A DNA stretch of 41,360 bases, taken from Candidatus Brevefilum sp. (GTDB lineage: Bacteria > Chloroflexota > Anaerolineae > Anaerolineales > Anaerolineaceae). The DNA lies in the NCBI GenBank assembly GCA_029210815.1, contig JARGGB010000023.1, positions 1 through 41,360 of the forward strand, in the 5' to 3' direction. The position numbers and the translations under genes are program-made. Below, piece by piece: positions 23,961-31,515 of the stretch. Numbering within the stretch: the stretch's first letter is position 1; each line of letters opens with the position of its first letter. Below the pieces are notes generated by a model, which was not told the origin of the DNA, ran no database searches, and was given only the letters and a program-made list of their open reading frames with translations.

Positions 23961-24452
23961 ATGAAAAAAGTAGTAAATCCTGAAGAATTGAAACAAGCCA
24001 TGCGCGCCTGGATAACCGGTGTGGCAATTGTCTCCAGCTATCACAATGGAATCGTCCATGGCATGACCGCAAATAGTTTTAATTCCATCTCATTATCCCC
24101 ACCAACTGTCCTGGTTGCACTCAGACATCATACTCGAACGCAGCAGCTCGTCAAAGAAGGCGGTGTTTTTGGCGTCAGCATATTGAATACAGAGCAAGTA
24201 AACCTGGCAAAGCGGTTTGCTGGACAAATAGATACGGACAAGCCCAGGTTTGAAGGGGTTGAAACCTTTACAATGGAGACCAATGCACCTTTGATTCGCC
24301 AGGGAATGGCATTTTTTGATTGCAAGGTTGTTAATTCTTTTGATGTGGGTGGAACAACCGTTTTTCTCGGGGAAGTTCTGGCTGCACTTAACAACGGCAA
24401 AGGGCATGATCCCTTGTTGTACATCAATCGAGAATGGCGGAGATTGGCATAA
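23961..24452 (+). CDS. Flavin reductase-like domain protein
   Basis: A 163-aa protein of the flavin reductase-like FMN-binding family. Such proteins bind FMN and either reduce free flavin with NAD(P)H or act as electron carriers. Visible motifs are the opening MRAWITGVAIVSSYHNG, the FMN-phosphate region GMTANSFNSISLSPPTVLVA, and GVFGVSILN. The length is that of the short HpaC-like forms. GGAAAG precedes the ATG. The stop codon is 2 nt before the start of the AMMECR1 gene, so the two are co-translated. Confidence 0.92.
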   Translation: MKKVVNPEELKQAMRAWITGVAIVSSYHNGIVHGMTANSFNSISLSPPTVLVALRHHTRTQQLVKEGGVFGVSILNTEQVNLAKRFAGQIDTDKPRFEGVETFTMETNAPLIRQGMAFFDCKVVNSFDVGGTTVFLGEVLAALNNGKGHDPLLYINREWRRLA

Positions 24453-24454
24453 GG

Positions 24455-25024
24455 ATGTCAGGAGAACTGAACCAGCTTGAACAGAAGATTCTCTTAAAAA
24501 TTGCTCGTGAAGCACTAATAATATCTACCCAGAACCGGGATTTACCTGAGATCAACCTGGATGATCTCCCCACGTCCCTGCAAGTCAAGGGGGCATCCTT
24601 TGTGACCCTCACTAAAGATGATCACCTTCGAGGCTGCATCGGGACATTGGAGGCTTACCAACCCTTAGCCCTGGATGTACAGGAACACGCCCTTGCGGCT
24701 GCACTACAAGACCCGCGCTTCCCAAGAGTCAGGTTTGAAGAAGTGGAACAAATCAAGATTGAAGTTTCTGTTCTGACACCAAAAATTCCCTTAGAATACA
24801 AAATGCCAGAAGAACTTCCTGAGAAAATCCACCCAAAAATTGATGGGGTCGTTTTGCAGGACGGGTTTCGGAAAGCAACCTTTCTCCCTCAAGTATGGGA
24901 TCAAGTAGAAGATCCTGAAGCCTTTCTTTCTCATCTGTGTGCGAAGATGGGTGCGCCATCCAATTTATGGCAAAAAAAGCTTCTAACTGTCTACACCTAT
25001 CAAGTTCAGGAATTTCACGAATAA
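24455..25024 (+). CDS. AMMECR1-domain protein (AmmeMemoRadiSam protein A type)
   Basis: A 189-aa protein of the AMMECR1 family. Its hallmark LRGCIGTLEA is present, with further conserved blocks ALAAALQDPRFPRV and KATFLPQVWDQ. In many bacteria this domain belongs to the AmmeMemoRadiSam three-protein set, but the Memo and radical-SAM partners are not in this window. Its exact biochemical role is unknown. The ATG at 24455 is chosen because the family starts near SGELNQLEQKILLKIAREAL. An ATG at 24434 would overlap the upstream gene by 19 nt. A hairpin follows the stop codon. Confidence 0.9.
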   Translation: MSGELNQLEQKILLKIAREALIISTQNRDLPEINLDDLPTSLQVKGASFVTLTKDDHLRGCIGTLEAYQPLALDVQEHALAAALQDPRFPRVRFEEVEQIKIEVSVLTPKIPLEYKMPEELPEKIHPKIDGVVLQDGFRKATFLPQVWDQVEDPEAFLSHLCAKMGAPSNLWQKKLLTVYTYQVQEFHE

Positions 25025-25045
25025 TTTCCATTTACCTTAAAACAA

Positions 25046-25071
25046 AAAGGGCTTCCTTTTGGAAACCCTTT
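25046..25071. terminator. Bidirectional terminator between AMMECR1 and DUF4013 genes
   Basis: AAGGG-C-TTCC pairs with GGAA-A-CCCTT around loop TTTT, flanked by A and T runs on the two sides. It serves the two convergent genes. Confidence 0.65.
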
Positions 25072-25094
25072 GTTCTTTAAATATCTGCTAAAAC

Positions 25095-25763
25095 CTAAGT
25101 TGTTTCAACTTCGACGATAGCGGGTGCTGCACTCTGGTTGTATGCTTGCCCAAGTAAATGAGAATAAACTGCTGTTCCGTAAACAAAGGTCAGCAATGCA
25201 CCAATACCACAGGCAATTGCACCCAGGGGGGCAATGAAGCCAAGGGCAATAATTTGACCTAATATCACAAGCAGCCATGACACAAAGGATTTTTTAAGCA
25301 TTGCAAAAATTTCTTTAAACTTGAATGCGGCACTAAAATTGCCTTTAGCAACATAGTTTGCCACGGCAGGACCGGCGAAAAATGCTGATGCAATCCCCAG
25401 AACCAGCCCCAATAAGCCGATACAGCTGCCCAGGGTGATCAGTACCCAATTTCCTGAACGACTTTGCTCTGATGCAAAGCCATACATTGCGCCGCTAATC
25501 CCAACAACAATCGCCACAGGGAGGCTGTAGATCAATGCAATTACCGATGCCATAAAGCCATGCCCAAGATCATTACCAAAATCCAGCTCTGGAAGCGCGT
25601 TCCTTTCTTTCCCATCGATCACATTCTTTGTGGCACGAAGTCCCCACCCAACCACAACAAACTCGCCTATGACGGGAATAAGCGCAACAAGTGCAGGAAT
25701 GGCAATTTTCTTAAACCAATCCTTATCTTCAAAAACATAACCAAATGATAGCCCAAAGTCCAT
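25095..25763 (-). CDS. DUF4013 family membrane protein
   Basis: A 222-aa integral membrane protein with about five hydrophobic segments. The family features are the charged opening FGYVFEDKDWFKKI, the motif VVVGWGLRATKNVIDGKERN and LPELDFGNDLGHGF. DUF4013 proteins occur in archaea and several bacterial phyla and have no proven function. It seems to be transcribed alone, ending at the shared terminator. Confidence 0.85.
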   Translation of the reverse strand: MDFGLSFGYVFEDKDWFKKIAIPALVALIPVIGEFVVVGWGLRATKNVIDGKERNALPELDFGNDLGHGFMASVIALIYSLPVAIVVGISGAMYGFASEQSRSGNWVLITLGSCIGLLGLVLGIASAFFAGPAVANYVAKGNFSAAFKFKEIFAMLKKSFVSWLLVILGQIIALGFIAPLGAIACGIGALLTFVYGTAVYSHLLGQAYNQSAAPAIVEVETT

Positions 25764-25892
25764 AATTTTCTCCTCTTCTAAATGATGATTAATTTTCTAT
25801 TTCTAAACACATGAACATTTTGCTCAGTGATTTCACAAAAAGAAATATTTCCATACATACACGTGATTTCAGGAAATCAAAAGCTGTACATT

Positions 25893-26159
25893 TCACAACT
25901 GGGTAAATTTATCAACCTTCAATACAAAAATTGTTGCCCGTTTCTCTTGCGGTTTTTCTGGCTTCTTACTGCTTTCCCTGATAAGATCCAGCGCTTTTTC
26001 GACCTGCTCATCTTCAACGCCAATTAACAAGGTACTTCGCCCGCTTCTTAAAAAGCCCCCAGTCGAAGCAATAAAGGTCACCCGGAATTTTTCATTTGTT
26101 AATGCCCGCGAGACGGCGTCGTTATCCTCATCTTTAATAATCGCAATTATCAGTTTCAT
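25893..26159 (-). CDS. Cyclic-di-AMP receptor-like (DarA/PstA, PII-like) protein, copy B
   Basis: An 88-aa protein of the DUF970 family, whose Gram-positive members (DarA/PstA) are trimeric PII-like receptors of cyclic di-AMP. The core elements MKLIIAIIKDEDNDAVSRAL, FIASTGGFLRSGRSTLLIGV and the ending KRATIFVLKVDKF are all present. It is shorter than the DarA reference (about 109 aa), mostly in the large loop. It follows a paralogue 2 nt upstream, so a mixed trimer is conceivable. No c-di-AMP cyclase gene is in the window. Confidence 0.88.
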   Translation of the reverse strand: MKLIIAIIKDEDNDAVSRALTNEKFRVTFIASTGGFLRSGRSTLLIGVEDEQVEKALDLIRESSKKPEKPQEKRATIFVLKVDKFTQL

Positions 26160-26161
26160 CG

Positions 26162-26515
26162 CTAAAATTCCTCGTAATGATCCACTTCAAGTGTAAACAC
26201 ATTAGCACCGCCAATTGTTACTGGCGTGGGTGCGGGCATAGGCAGTGGTGAATTTTCCATCGGGACAGCAATAAATGCCACCCGCTGACGACAGGTCCTA
26301 TCTAAAATTTCAATTGCCTGATCATGATTTTCAACATTGACGCCAATCATCAATGTCGCGCTCTTTCTACCGAGAAAACCACCGACGCTTGGCAGCCTCG
26401 TGACCGTGAAATCAGCATCAGTCAGTGCCTCAATCGCCATATCCGCATCCTGCCCCTGGACAACAGCAAGTAATAAATCGCTTCTCTCAACATCAGATGG
26501 TATTGTTTCTGACAT
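26162..26515 (-). CDS. Cyclic-di-AMP receptor-like (DarA/PstA, PII-like) protein, copy A
   Basis: A 117-aa paralogue of the next gene. It has SDLLLAVVQGQDADMAIEAL, then LPSVGGFLGRKSATLMIGV and the ending GGANVFTLEVDHYEEF. The GGFL motif, which in DarA belongs to the ligand-binding loop, is conserved. The loop after the fourth strand is longer and proline-rich (MENSPLPMPAPTPVTI). The two genes are 2 nt apart, which indicates an operon. Ligand binding is inferred from family membership only. Confidence 0.88.
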   Translation of the reverse strand: MSETIPSDVERSDLLLAVVQGQDADMAIEALTDADFTVTRLPSVGGFLGRKSATLMIGVNVENHDQAIEILDRTCRQRVAFIAVPMENSPLPMPAPTPVTIGGANVFTLEVDHYEEF

Positions 26516-26653
26516 ACTTACTTCCTTTAACGACGGGCTAATTTAATTGATTTCAGGAATAACCTAAGTATACCTTAATCCGGTATTCCGCTTTCACAAT
26601 TTTTCTGCCGTTTCACTAATATGGTAATGAGAAGATGCAAATCATGAACCAGG

Positions 26654-27112
26654 TCAATCAAACCATTCAACAACCCTTTCTTCGATACGATCCAAATTCA
26701 CCATGTCCTCTGGCACAATCTTCCCACAAATGCTAATTCCAGCCTGCAAAACAGTATGCTGATCACCTGAAACCAGGGGATGCCACCAGGCCAAATCTCT
26801 GCCTTCTGCTAACCTGCGATAAGCACAGGATTCAGGCAACCAGTTAATTTCTTTCAGCAATTCAGGCGTTAAGACAAGGCAATCGCTGACAACTTCTGAT
26901 CGGTGTTGATAATCTTTGCAATGGCAATCGTTAATATCCAAAAGCCGGCAGGCAACATCGGTAAAGAACACTTCGTCGGTATCCATATCCTCTATTTTAT
27001 GCAAACAACACTTCGCACAGCCGTCACACAAGGACTCCCATTCCTCAGGTGTCATTTCTTCAAGTGTTTTGGTTTTCCAGAAAGGCGCTTCTCGATTCAA
27101 AATTGTCCTCAA
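26654..27112 (-). CDS. YcgN-type (UPF0260) cysteine-cluster protein
   Basis: A 152-aa protein of the YcgN/UPF0260 family, related to CxxCxxCC zinc- or iron-sulphur-binding proteins. The motif CDGCAKCCLHK (from about residue 29) and later cysteines in VACRLLDINDCHCKDY, VSDCLVL and PESCAYRRL fit the family. The opening FWKTKTLEEMTPEEWESLCD is diagnostic. The function is unknown. The family is best known from proteobacteria. It is transcribed alone, upstream of a 647-bp gene-poor stretch. Confidence 0.92.
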   Translation of the reverse strand: MRTILNREAPFWKTKTLEEMTPEEWESLCDGCAKCCLHKIEDMDTDEVFFTDVACRLLDINDCHCKDYQHRSEVVSDCLVLTPELLKEINWLPESCAYRRLAEGRDLAWWHPLVSGDQHTVLQAGISICGKIVPEDMVNLDRIEERVVEWFD

Positions 27113-27470
27113 AAAAATTTATTGTTTATTATTTGGACTTAAGGGTTGTTAACATGATATTGAGTCTAACAGAATTTTGTCTTCAATTGGATGAGTCTTT
27201 TCTAATTTCTCCAATGAATTTATGTGCAAAGAAAAATTCCTTACTTTCTTTTTTTGCCCTCTTTTACAAGACTGTTCAATTGGATTAAAACAAGTATTTT
27301 GCTCGAATGACCTAAAAATTATTGATTCTAAACGCTTCATTACAACCCTTAAAATTTTCGTTAATATTATTACTCAATAAGCATCCAGGGTCGTAAAGTT
27401 GATTATTTAGGAGCCAATCAACAAATTTTCGGTTTATTAGGATGCATTATTACGACAAATATTCTTTCTC

Positions 27471-27594
27471 GGGCTGCCACTGCCCGACAACCACCGGGGC
27501 ATAAGCAGGGCAGCCCCTACAAAGAAATTTTATTTGATTGCGAATTAAGTAAATGTAATAAAAGTGTTGTAGGGGTGGGGCTCTGTCCCCACCC
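27471..27594. repeat. Pair of GC-rich hairpins with inverted CCCCTAC/GTAGGGG motifs
   Basis: The first hairpin pairs GGGCTGCC (27471-27478) with GGCAGCCC (27509-27516). The second pairs GGGTGGGG (27573-27580) with CCCCACCC (27587-27594). Between them CCCCTAC (27514-27520) and GTAGGGG (27569-27575) form an inverted repeat around an A/T-rich spacer. The motif matches the ends of the hairpin elements near 619-625 and 839-845, so these may be one dispersed family. Confidence 0.55.
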
Positions 27595-27677
27595 GCCCTT
27601 ATAGATAAAAACACAAAGTAAATTGTATATATTGACTTTGCGAACGCCCTAAATACGCGTCTTGTTCACCTTTATAA

Positions 27678-27706
27678 TTGTAATTAGTCGGTATTCACGT
27701 TATACT
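27678..27706 (+). promoter_or_regulatory. Promoter of the HhH protein gene
   Basis: TTGTAA (27678-27683) and TATACT (27701-27706) are 17 bp apart, about 50 bp before the ATG at 27760. Confidence 0.55.
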
Positions 27707-27759
27707 AAATAAAATCGAATGGTTTTAATAAAAGCGAAACAGGGTTTCAGGAGACAACC

Positions 27760-28128
27760 ATGACAGAAAAGCAAAATTTATCAGTCAATATAAATGATGC
27801 AAAAGCAAACGACTTAATCGCGGTTCCCGGGATTGGGCCAAGCCTTGCACAAAGGATCATTGATAAACGTCCTTATGCTGAATTGCACGAGCTTGTAGAA
27901 ATATCCGGCATCAATGAGCTTAAACTGGCTGCCCTTTTGCCCTACCTGACAATCGAAAAACCGCAGAAAAGAGAAACAAAAGCTGAAGAATTCACACCAA
28001 AAACGGTTGATACAGAAGCTTTCCTTTTCCTGGAAGATCAAAGGGAAAAAGAAGATGCCTTATTGATCATCTTTGGCGGCTTCATCCTCGGATTGATCCT
28101 CCTTCTGCTGCGTCGGAGAAGCCAGTAA
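27760..28128 (+). CDS. ComEA-like helix-hairpin-helix protein with C-terminal membrane anchor
   Basis: A 122-aa protein. Residues 9-66 form two helix-hairpin-helix units like those of ComEA (VNINDAKANDLIAVPGIGPS, then ELVEISGINELKLAALLPYL), usually a non-specific DNA-binding module. A charged linker (67-97) and one membrane span (about 99-116, ALLIIFGGFILGLILLLL) with the tail RRRSQ follow. No signal peptide is present, so the positive-inside rule is ambiguous: both ends are charged. In ComEA the anchor is N-terminal and the HhH faces outside. Here the order is reversed and the HhH is probably cytosolic. AGGAGA precedes the ATG. Confidence 0.8.
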   Translation: MTEKQNLSVNINDAKANDLIAVPGIGPSLAQRIIDKRPYAELHELVEISGINELKLAALLPYLTIEKPQKRETKAEEFTPKTVDTEAFLFLEDQREKEDALLIIFGGFILGLILLLLRRRSQ

Positions 28129-28256
28129 TCACTTTTGGATTTTGAACATAAAAATCTGCTGAATTTCTTTACAATCTGCTATTTGTGCATTCAATTAAAC
28201 TTGAGCTCATTTCTTGATGGATTTCAATATTGAGAATTACCGGTAAACTCGACCAA

Positions 28257-29342
28257 ATGCGGAAGTCATCCCTGAGTTTATTTTTCCTCTGTGTCATCTG
28301 CCTGTCTGCGTGTGGACAAACATCAGAAGAGCCATTGAGCATAGTAGTTGAACCCACACCTTTTGAACTTACAAAACCCCCTATCCCAACAAGCCCCGTC
28401 ATCACAAGCACACAATCGACCCCGGTAATAATGCAAAGCCCAATGCCAACATCAACAACCAGCAGTCAACACATAACGCTCATGGCCGTGGGCGACATCA
28501 TGCTGGGAAGAACCATCGCCGATCTGATCCTTAATGAAGGCTACCAGGCACCGTTTGCTTTCACTGCCGACACGCTTTCATCTGCAGATGTAACCATCGG
28601 CAACCTGGAATGCCCCATTTCCAACCGGGGAGAAGCTGCAAAAAAATATTATGTGTTTCGAGCCCCGTTGGATGCTGCCAAATCCTTGTCCTTTGCTGGC
28701 TTTGACATCTTGAGTCTCGGCAATAACCACATTCTGGATTATGGGCAACAAGGTTTGATCGACACGATAACCGCCCTGGAGTCGGAAAACATCCTGGTTG
28801 TCGGTGCGGGGTTGGACGCAAGCCAGGCCTACGCACCGCAATTTTTTGAACTTAATGGCCTGAAATTGGCTTTTCTTTCGTATGTCGATGTCCCCACAAC
28901 CGATTTTGATTATTTCAACTGGGAAGCAGGGGTTGAACGAACAGGCATTGCCTGGGCACATGCTGACCGGGTACGAGAAGGTGTTCAATTCGCAAAGGAA
29001 GAAGCCGACATTGTTATTGTTTTGCTCCACAACGGCTATGAATTTTGGCAAAAAGTCTCAGATCGACAGCAAGAAATCGCCAAATTAGCCATAGACAGCG
29101 GTGCATCTCTGGTCATCGGAAGCCACCCGCACGTACTCCAAAGAATTGAAGGCTATAAGGATGGATTGATTGCCTACAGCATGGGCAATTTTGTCTTTGA
29201 CAATTTTCTATTCCCCCCAAATTTTTCAGCTATTCTGAGCGTCGAGCTCTCGCCAGAAGGCGTTGAATCATACGAATTAATCCAGGTTGTCGTCCAACTT
29301 AACGGCGTCCCACAAATTATGCCCTATACAATCGAAGAATAA
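28257..29342 (+). CDS. CapA-family lipoprotein (PGA_cap metallophosphatase-like)
   Basis: A 361-aa predicted lipoprotein with lipobox LSAC (C19), a Thr/Pro/Ser-rich linker (about 25-75) and a CapA domain of the calcineurin-like fold. Metal-binding motifs are VGDIMLGR, GNLECPIS, LGNNHILDYG, LLHNGYEFW and SHPHVLQRIEG, with the typical end YSMGNFVFDNF. CapA is known from poly-gamma-glutamate capsule synthesis, but most lone homologues have unknown substrates, and no capBC genes are nearby. The ATG at 28257 gives a normal signal peptide. A TTG at 28230 would add nine residues. Confidence 0.9.
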   Translation: MRKSSLSLFFLCVICLSACGQTSEEPLSIVVEPTPFELTKPPIPTSPVITSTQSTPVIMQSPMPTSTTSSQHITLMAVGDIMLGRTIADLILNEGYQAPFAFTADTLSSADVTIGNLECPISNRGEAAKKYYVFRAPLDAAKSLSFAGFDILSLGNNHILDYGQQGLIDTITALESENILVVGAGLDASQAYAPQFFELNGLKLAFLSYVDVPTTDFDYFNWEAGVERTGIAWAHADRVREGVQFAKEEADIVIVLLHNGYEFWQKVSDRQQEIAKLAIDSGASLVIGSHPHVLQRIEGYKDGLIAYSMGNFVFDNFLFPPNFSAILSVELSPEGVESYELIQVVVQLNGVPQIMPYTIEE

Positions 29343-29345
29343 AAC

Positions 29346-29873
29346 CTAATACAAATCCGGGTTTTTAAATGGGATGAACGCCAGGATCACAGCTTGCTCG
29401 TACAGGGTGGTGCGTGTGACCACATCACCGGTCAGCAAGCCAACCGCCCCAGAGTTTTGTTTAGAATTTTCTTCGCCAAAAACCTGGTCATCCGCCAGTC
29501 CCAACTCCATGCCGGATGTCACCAAATCCTGAACCTGCTTGGGGAGCCTGAAAAGCGCAGTGCGGGCGGATCCATGATTATTCTCGCCAAGCACTGCAAT
29601 CCACGCAAATGCAACCATGTCCTCACCAAGGAAATCACAACCGCCTTCGACCCCCACCCAATAATCCCCGCCTGGTACAGCCCCTCTAGCCTTGATTGCC
29701 CTGTTGGTTGCACCTGTCCGAGTCTCCTCATCGGTCATTGGTTGATCGGACACGCCAGATTCAACAGATACAGTGATCATTTCAAATGGCATATCGGGAA
29801 ATAGTCGCTCAAAACCACTTTTTACTGCCTCTAATTTAACCGGGTTCAGTGAAGAAACAACGATCTTTTTCAT
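29346..29873 (-). CDS. DUF84 family inosine/xanthosine triphosphatase (YjjX-like)
   Basis: A 175-aa enzyme of the DUF84/YjjX family, which hydrolyses ITP and XTP to the monophosphates and so keeps deaminated purines out of nucleic acids. Typical motifs are KKIVVSSLNPVKLEAVKSGF, GVSDQPMTDEETRTGATNRA and DYWVGVEGGCDF. The end, QNSGAVGLLTGDVVTRTTLY, is well conserved. Start at the ATG at 29873, since upstream in-frame codons run into the non-coding gap and the dcd gene. It lies 13 nt after dcd, and both proteins sanitise the nucleotide pool. Confidence 0.92.
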   Translation of the reverse strand: MKKIVVSSLNPVKLEAVKSGFERLFPDMPFEMITVSVESGVSDQPMTDEETRTGATNRAIKARGAVPGGDYWVGVEGGCDFLGEDMVAFAWIAVLGENNHGSARTALFRLPKQVQDLVTSGMELGLADDQVFGEENSKQNSGAVGLLTGDVVTRTTLYEQAVILAFIPFKNPDLY

Positions 29874-29886
29874 TAATTTACAGCCT

Positions 29887-30441
29887 TTATAGTTTTGGCA
29901 GTTCAATGGATTGTTGATACTGATATTTTCCGTTTTTGTCTTTATAAGATGTCTCACAGGGATCATCTGATTCAAAAAATAAAACCTGCGCAATTCCCTC
30001 ATTAGAATAAATCTTGGCAGGCAGGGGGGTTGTATTTGAAATCTCAAGGGTGACAAAACCCTCCCACTCAGGCTCAAATGGCGTGACGTTGACAATAATT
30101 CCGCATCGAGCATAGGTGCTTTTACCCACACAAATGGTTAAAATATTGCGCGGAATCCGAAAATATTCAACCGTTCTTGCCAACGCAAAGGAGTTGGGCG
30201 GGATGATGCACACATCTCCTTTAAAATCGACCATTGATTTTGGATCGAAATGCTTTGGATCAACAACAGCAGAAAATACATTGGTAAAAATCTTATATTC
30301 ATCAGCGACACGGATATCATACCCATAGGATGAGGTGCCAAATGAAATCTTACCCTGGCGGACCTGGCCTTCTTCAAAAGGCTCAATCATCCCGTGTTCT
30401 TCAGCCATGTGTCGAATCCAATGGTCAGCTTTGATTGTCAT
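29887..30441 (-). CDS. dcd: dCTP deaminase
   Basis: A 184-aa dCTP deaminase that converts dCTP to dUTP, the source of dUMP for thymidylate synthesis. The motifs are [27 protein letters not shown] (S108 and R112) and [12 protein letters not shown] with the catalytic E127. The end, [13 protein letters not shown], fits the family. Whether it is monofunctional or also cleaves dUTP (the bifunctional type) was not resolved. The neighbouring DUF84 NTPase gene is on the same transcript. Confidence 0.95.
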   Translation of the reverse strand: MTIKADHWIRHMAEEHGMIEPFEEGQVRQGKISFGTSSYGYDIRVADEYKIFTNVFSAVVDPKHFDPKSMVDFKGDVCIIPPNSFALARTVEYFRIPRNILTICVGKSTYARCGIIVNVTPFEPEWEGFVTLEISNTTPLPAKIYSNEGIAQVLFFESDDPCETSYKDKNGKYQYQQSIELPKL

Positions 30442-30486
30442 TGTTAATTTTCTCCTCGTTTAATAAGATGATGAAAGTTGAATAAA

Positions 30487-31512
30487 TTATTTCACCTGTA
30501 AATTAATAAAACCAAGCATGCCGGGTTCCAACGTAAATAATACTTCGTAAAGCGTCCCAACAACGACAGATAAGCGATAATCTCCCGGAGGGACATCTGG
30601 CAGGGCGAAATTCTCAGCCAGGGCTGGGTGGGGATTAATGCCGTCCTGAGCGTAAGTTTGTAGATAATAGGTTTTTACAACCGCGCCATTCCTGTCGAGT
30701 TTCTGGAGTGTTATTGAGGTTTCAGATACCGGTTTCCCAAACCGATCAAGAATCCGCCCTGCAATGGTGCCTGTCTTTGCTGAATCTTGATCTACCAGGG
30801 GTGAAAACCATAAGATCGGGTTCGTGGTGGAAGCGTAATTATTGTTCTCAGAACGCACTTCAAAATGCAAATGGGAACCACTCGCAACCCCGCTTGCGCC
30901 GACCTTTCCCAGGATATCCCCGGGTTCAAGACTTTCGCTCTGTGCCACTTCAATCGATGATAGATGCCCATAAAGCGTGTATAAAGCTTCACCATTGAAA
31001 AGACCCGGATGTTTCAGCACCACCACGTTCCCATAAAAATTCTGGTAAAGGCCGATAAGACCGCCATCATCTGTTCCCGCAAAGACCACTTCACCCCCTG
31101 CTGCAGCACGGACTGCGGTCCCATAAGGATTGGGAAATTCCACACCATGGTGAATGGCAAGGCGTCCATCACTGGTACTCCCATAGGGGTAGGTCAGGTC
31201 AACTCGCTGCCAATCAGGGCTGGAAAATGGACGCAGCAGCATGCCGGGCCATTTCATTTGACAATAAGTCTCACCACACGACAGCTGTTCAATAATTTTC
31301 TGGTTGTCATTCACTTCTTCGGGTACAGGCGCCGCCGCTTGATCACCTGGTCCAAGGGCGACCCCAGGGGGATTTGAGACTTCTTTTTCCTCATCTTCAA
31401 ATACAAACGCTTGCTCAGGAAAGCCGTAAGAACGAGCTGTGCTACCACACCCGGATAGAGACAGCAATAAAGCTGACACCAAAATTAGCGTGACGAAGAA
31501 AAAACGCATCAT
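30487..31512 (-). CDS. M23 (LytM-type) peptidase-like lipoprotein
   Basis: A 341-aa predicted lipoprotein with lipobox LSGC (C22). The M23 domain spans about 105-235, and a beta-sandwich-like C-terminal domain (about 240-341) follows. Zinc and catalytic positions: H121 in HHGVE, H183 in LYGHLS, and H214-L-H216 in SGSHLHFEVR. The usual HxxxD ligand aspartate is replaced by E125, so activity is likely but not certain. Substrates would be peptidoglycan cross-bridges. Its start lies 3 nt after the ftcD stop codon, so it is co-transcribed with ftcD although their functions look unrelated. Confidence 0.9.
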   Translation of the reverse strand: MMRFFFVTLILVSALLLSLSGCGSTARSYGFPEQAFVFEDEEKEVSNPPGVALGPGDQAAAPVPEEVNDNQKIIEQLSCGETYCQMKWPGMLLRPFSSPDWQRVDLTYPYGSTSDGRLAIHHGVEFPNPYGTAVRAAAGGEVVFAGTDDGGLIGLYQNFYGNVVVLKHPGLFNGEALYTLYGHLSSIEVAQSESLEPGDILGKVGASGVASGSHLHFEVRSENNNYASTTNPILWFSPLVDQDSAKTGTIAGRILDRFGKPVSETSITLQKLDRNGAVVKTYYLQTYAQDGINPHPALAENFALPDVPPGDYRLSVVVGTLYEVLFTLEPGMLGFINLQVK

Positions 31513-31515
31513 GGC

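Larger units (their letters stand above)
27113..27759. other. Gene-poor interval with inverted repeats
   Basis: No convincing gene is seen. The stretch is A/T-rich and contains an 11-bp perfect inverted repeat (27139-27149 against 27342-27352) bounding about 214 bp, two GC-rich hairpins (27471-27594, listed separately) and, at its right end, the promoter of the HhH gene. Confidence 0.6.

Noticed and set aside
27149-27340. Minus-strand ORF of 63 codons in the gene-poor interval
   Set aside because: Low-complexity, A/T-driven composition, no ribosome binding site and no family resemblance.
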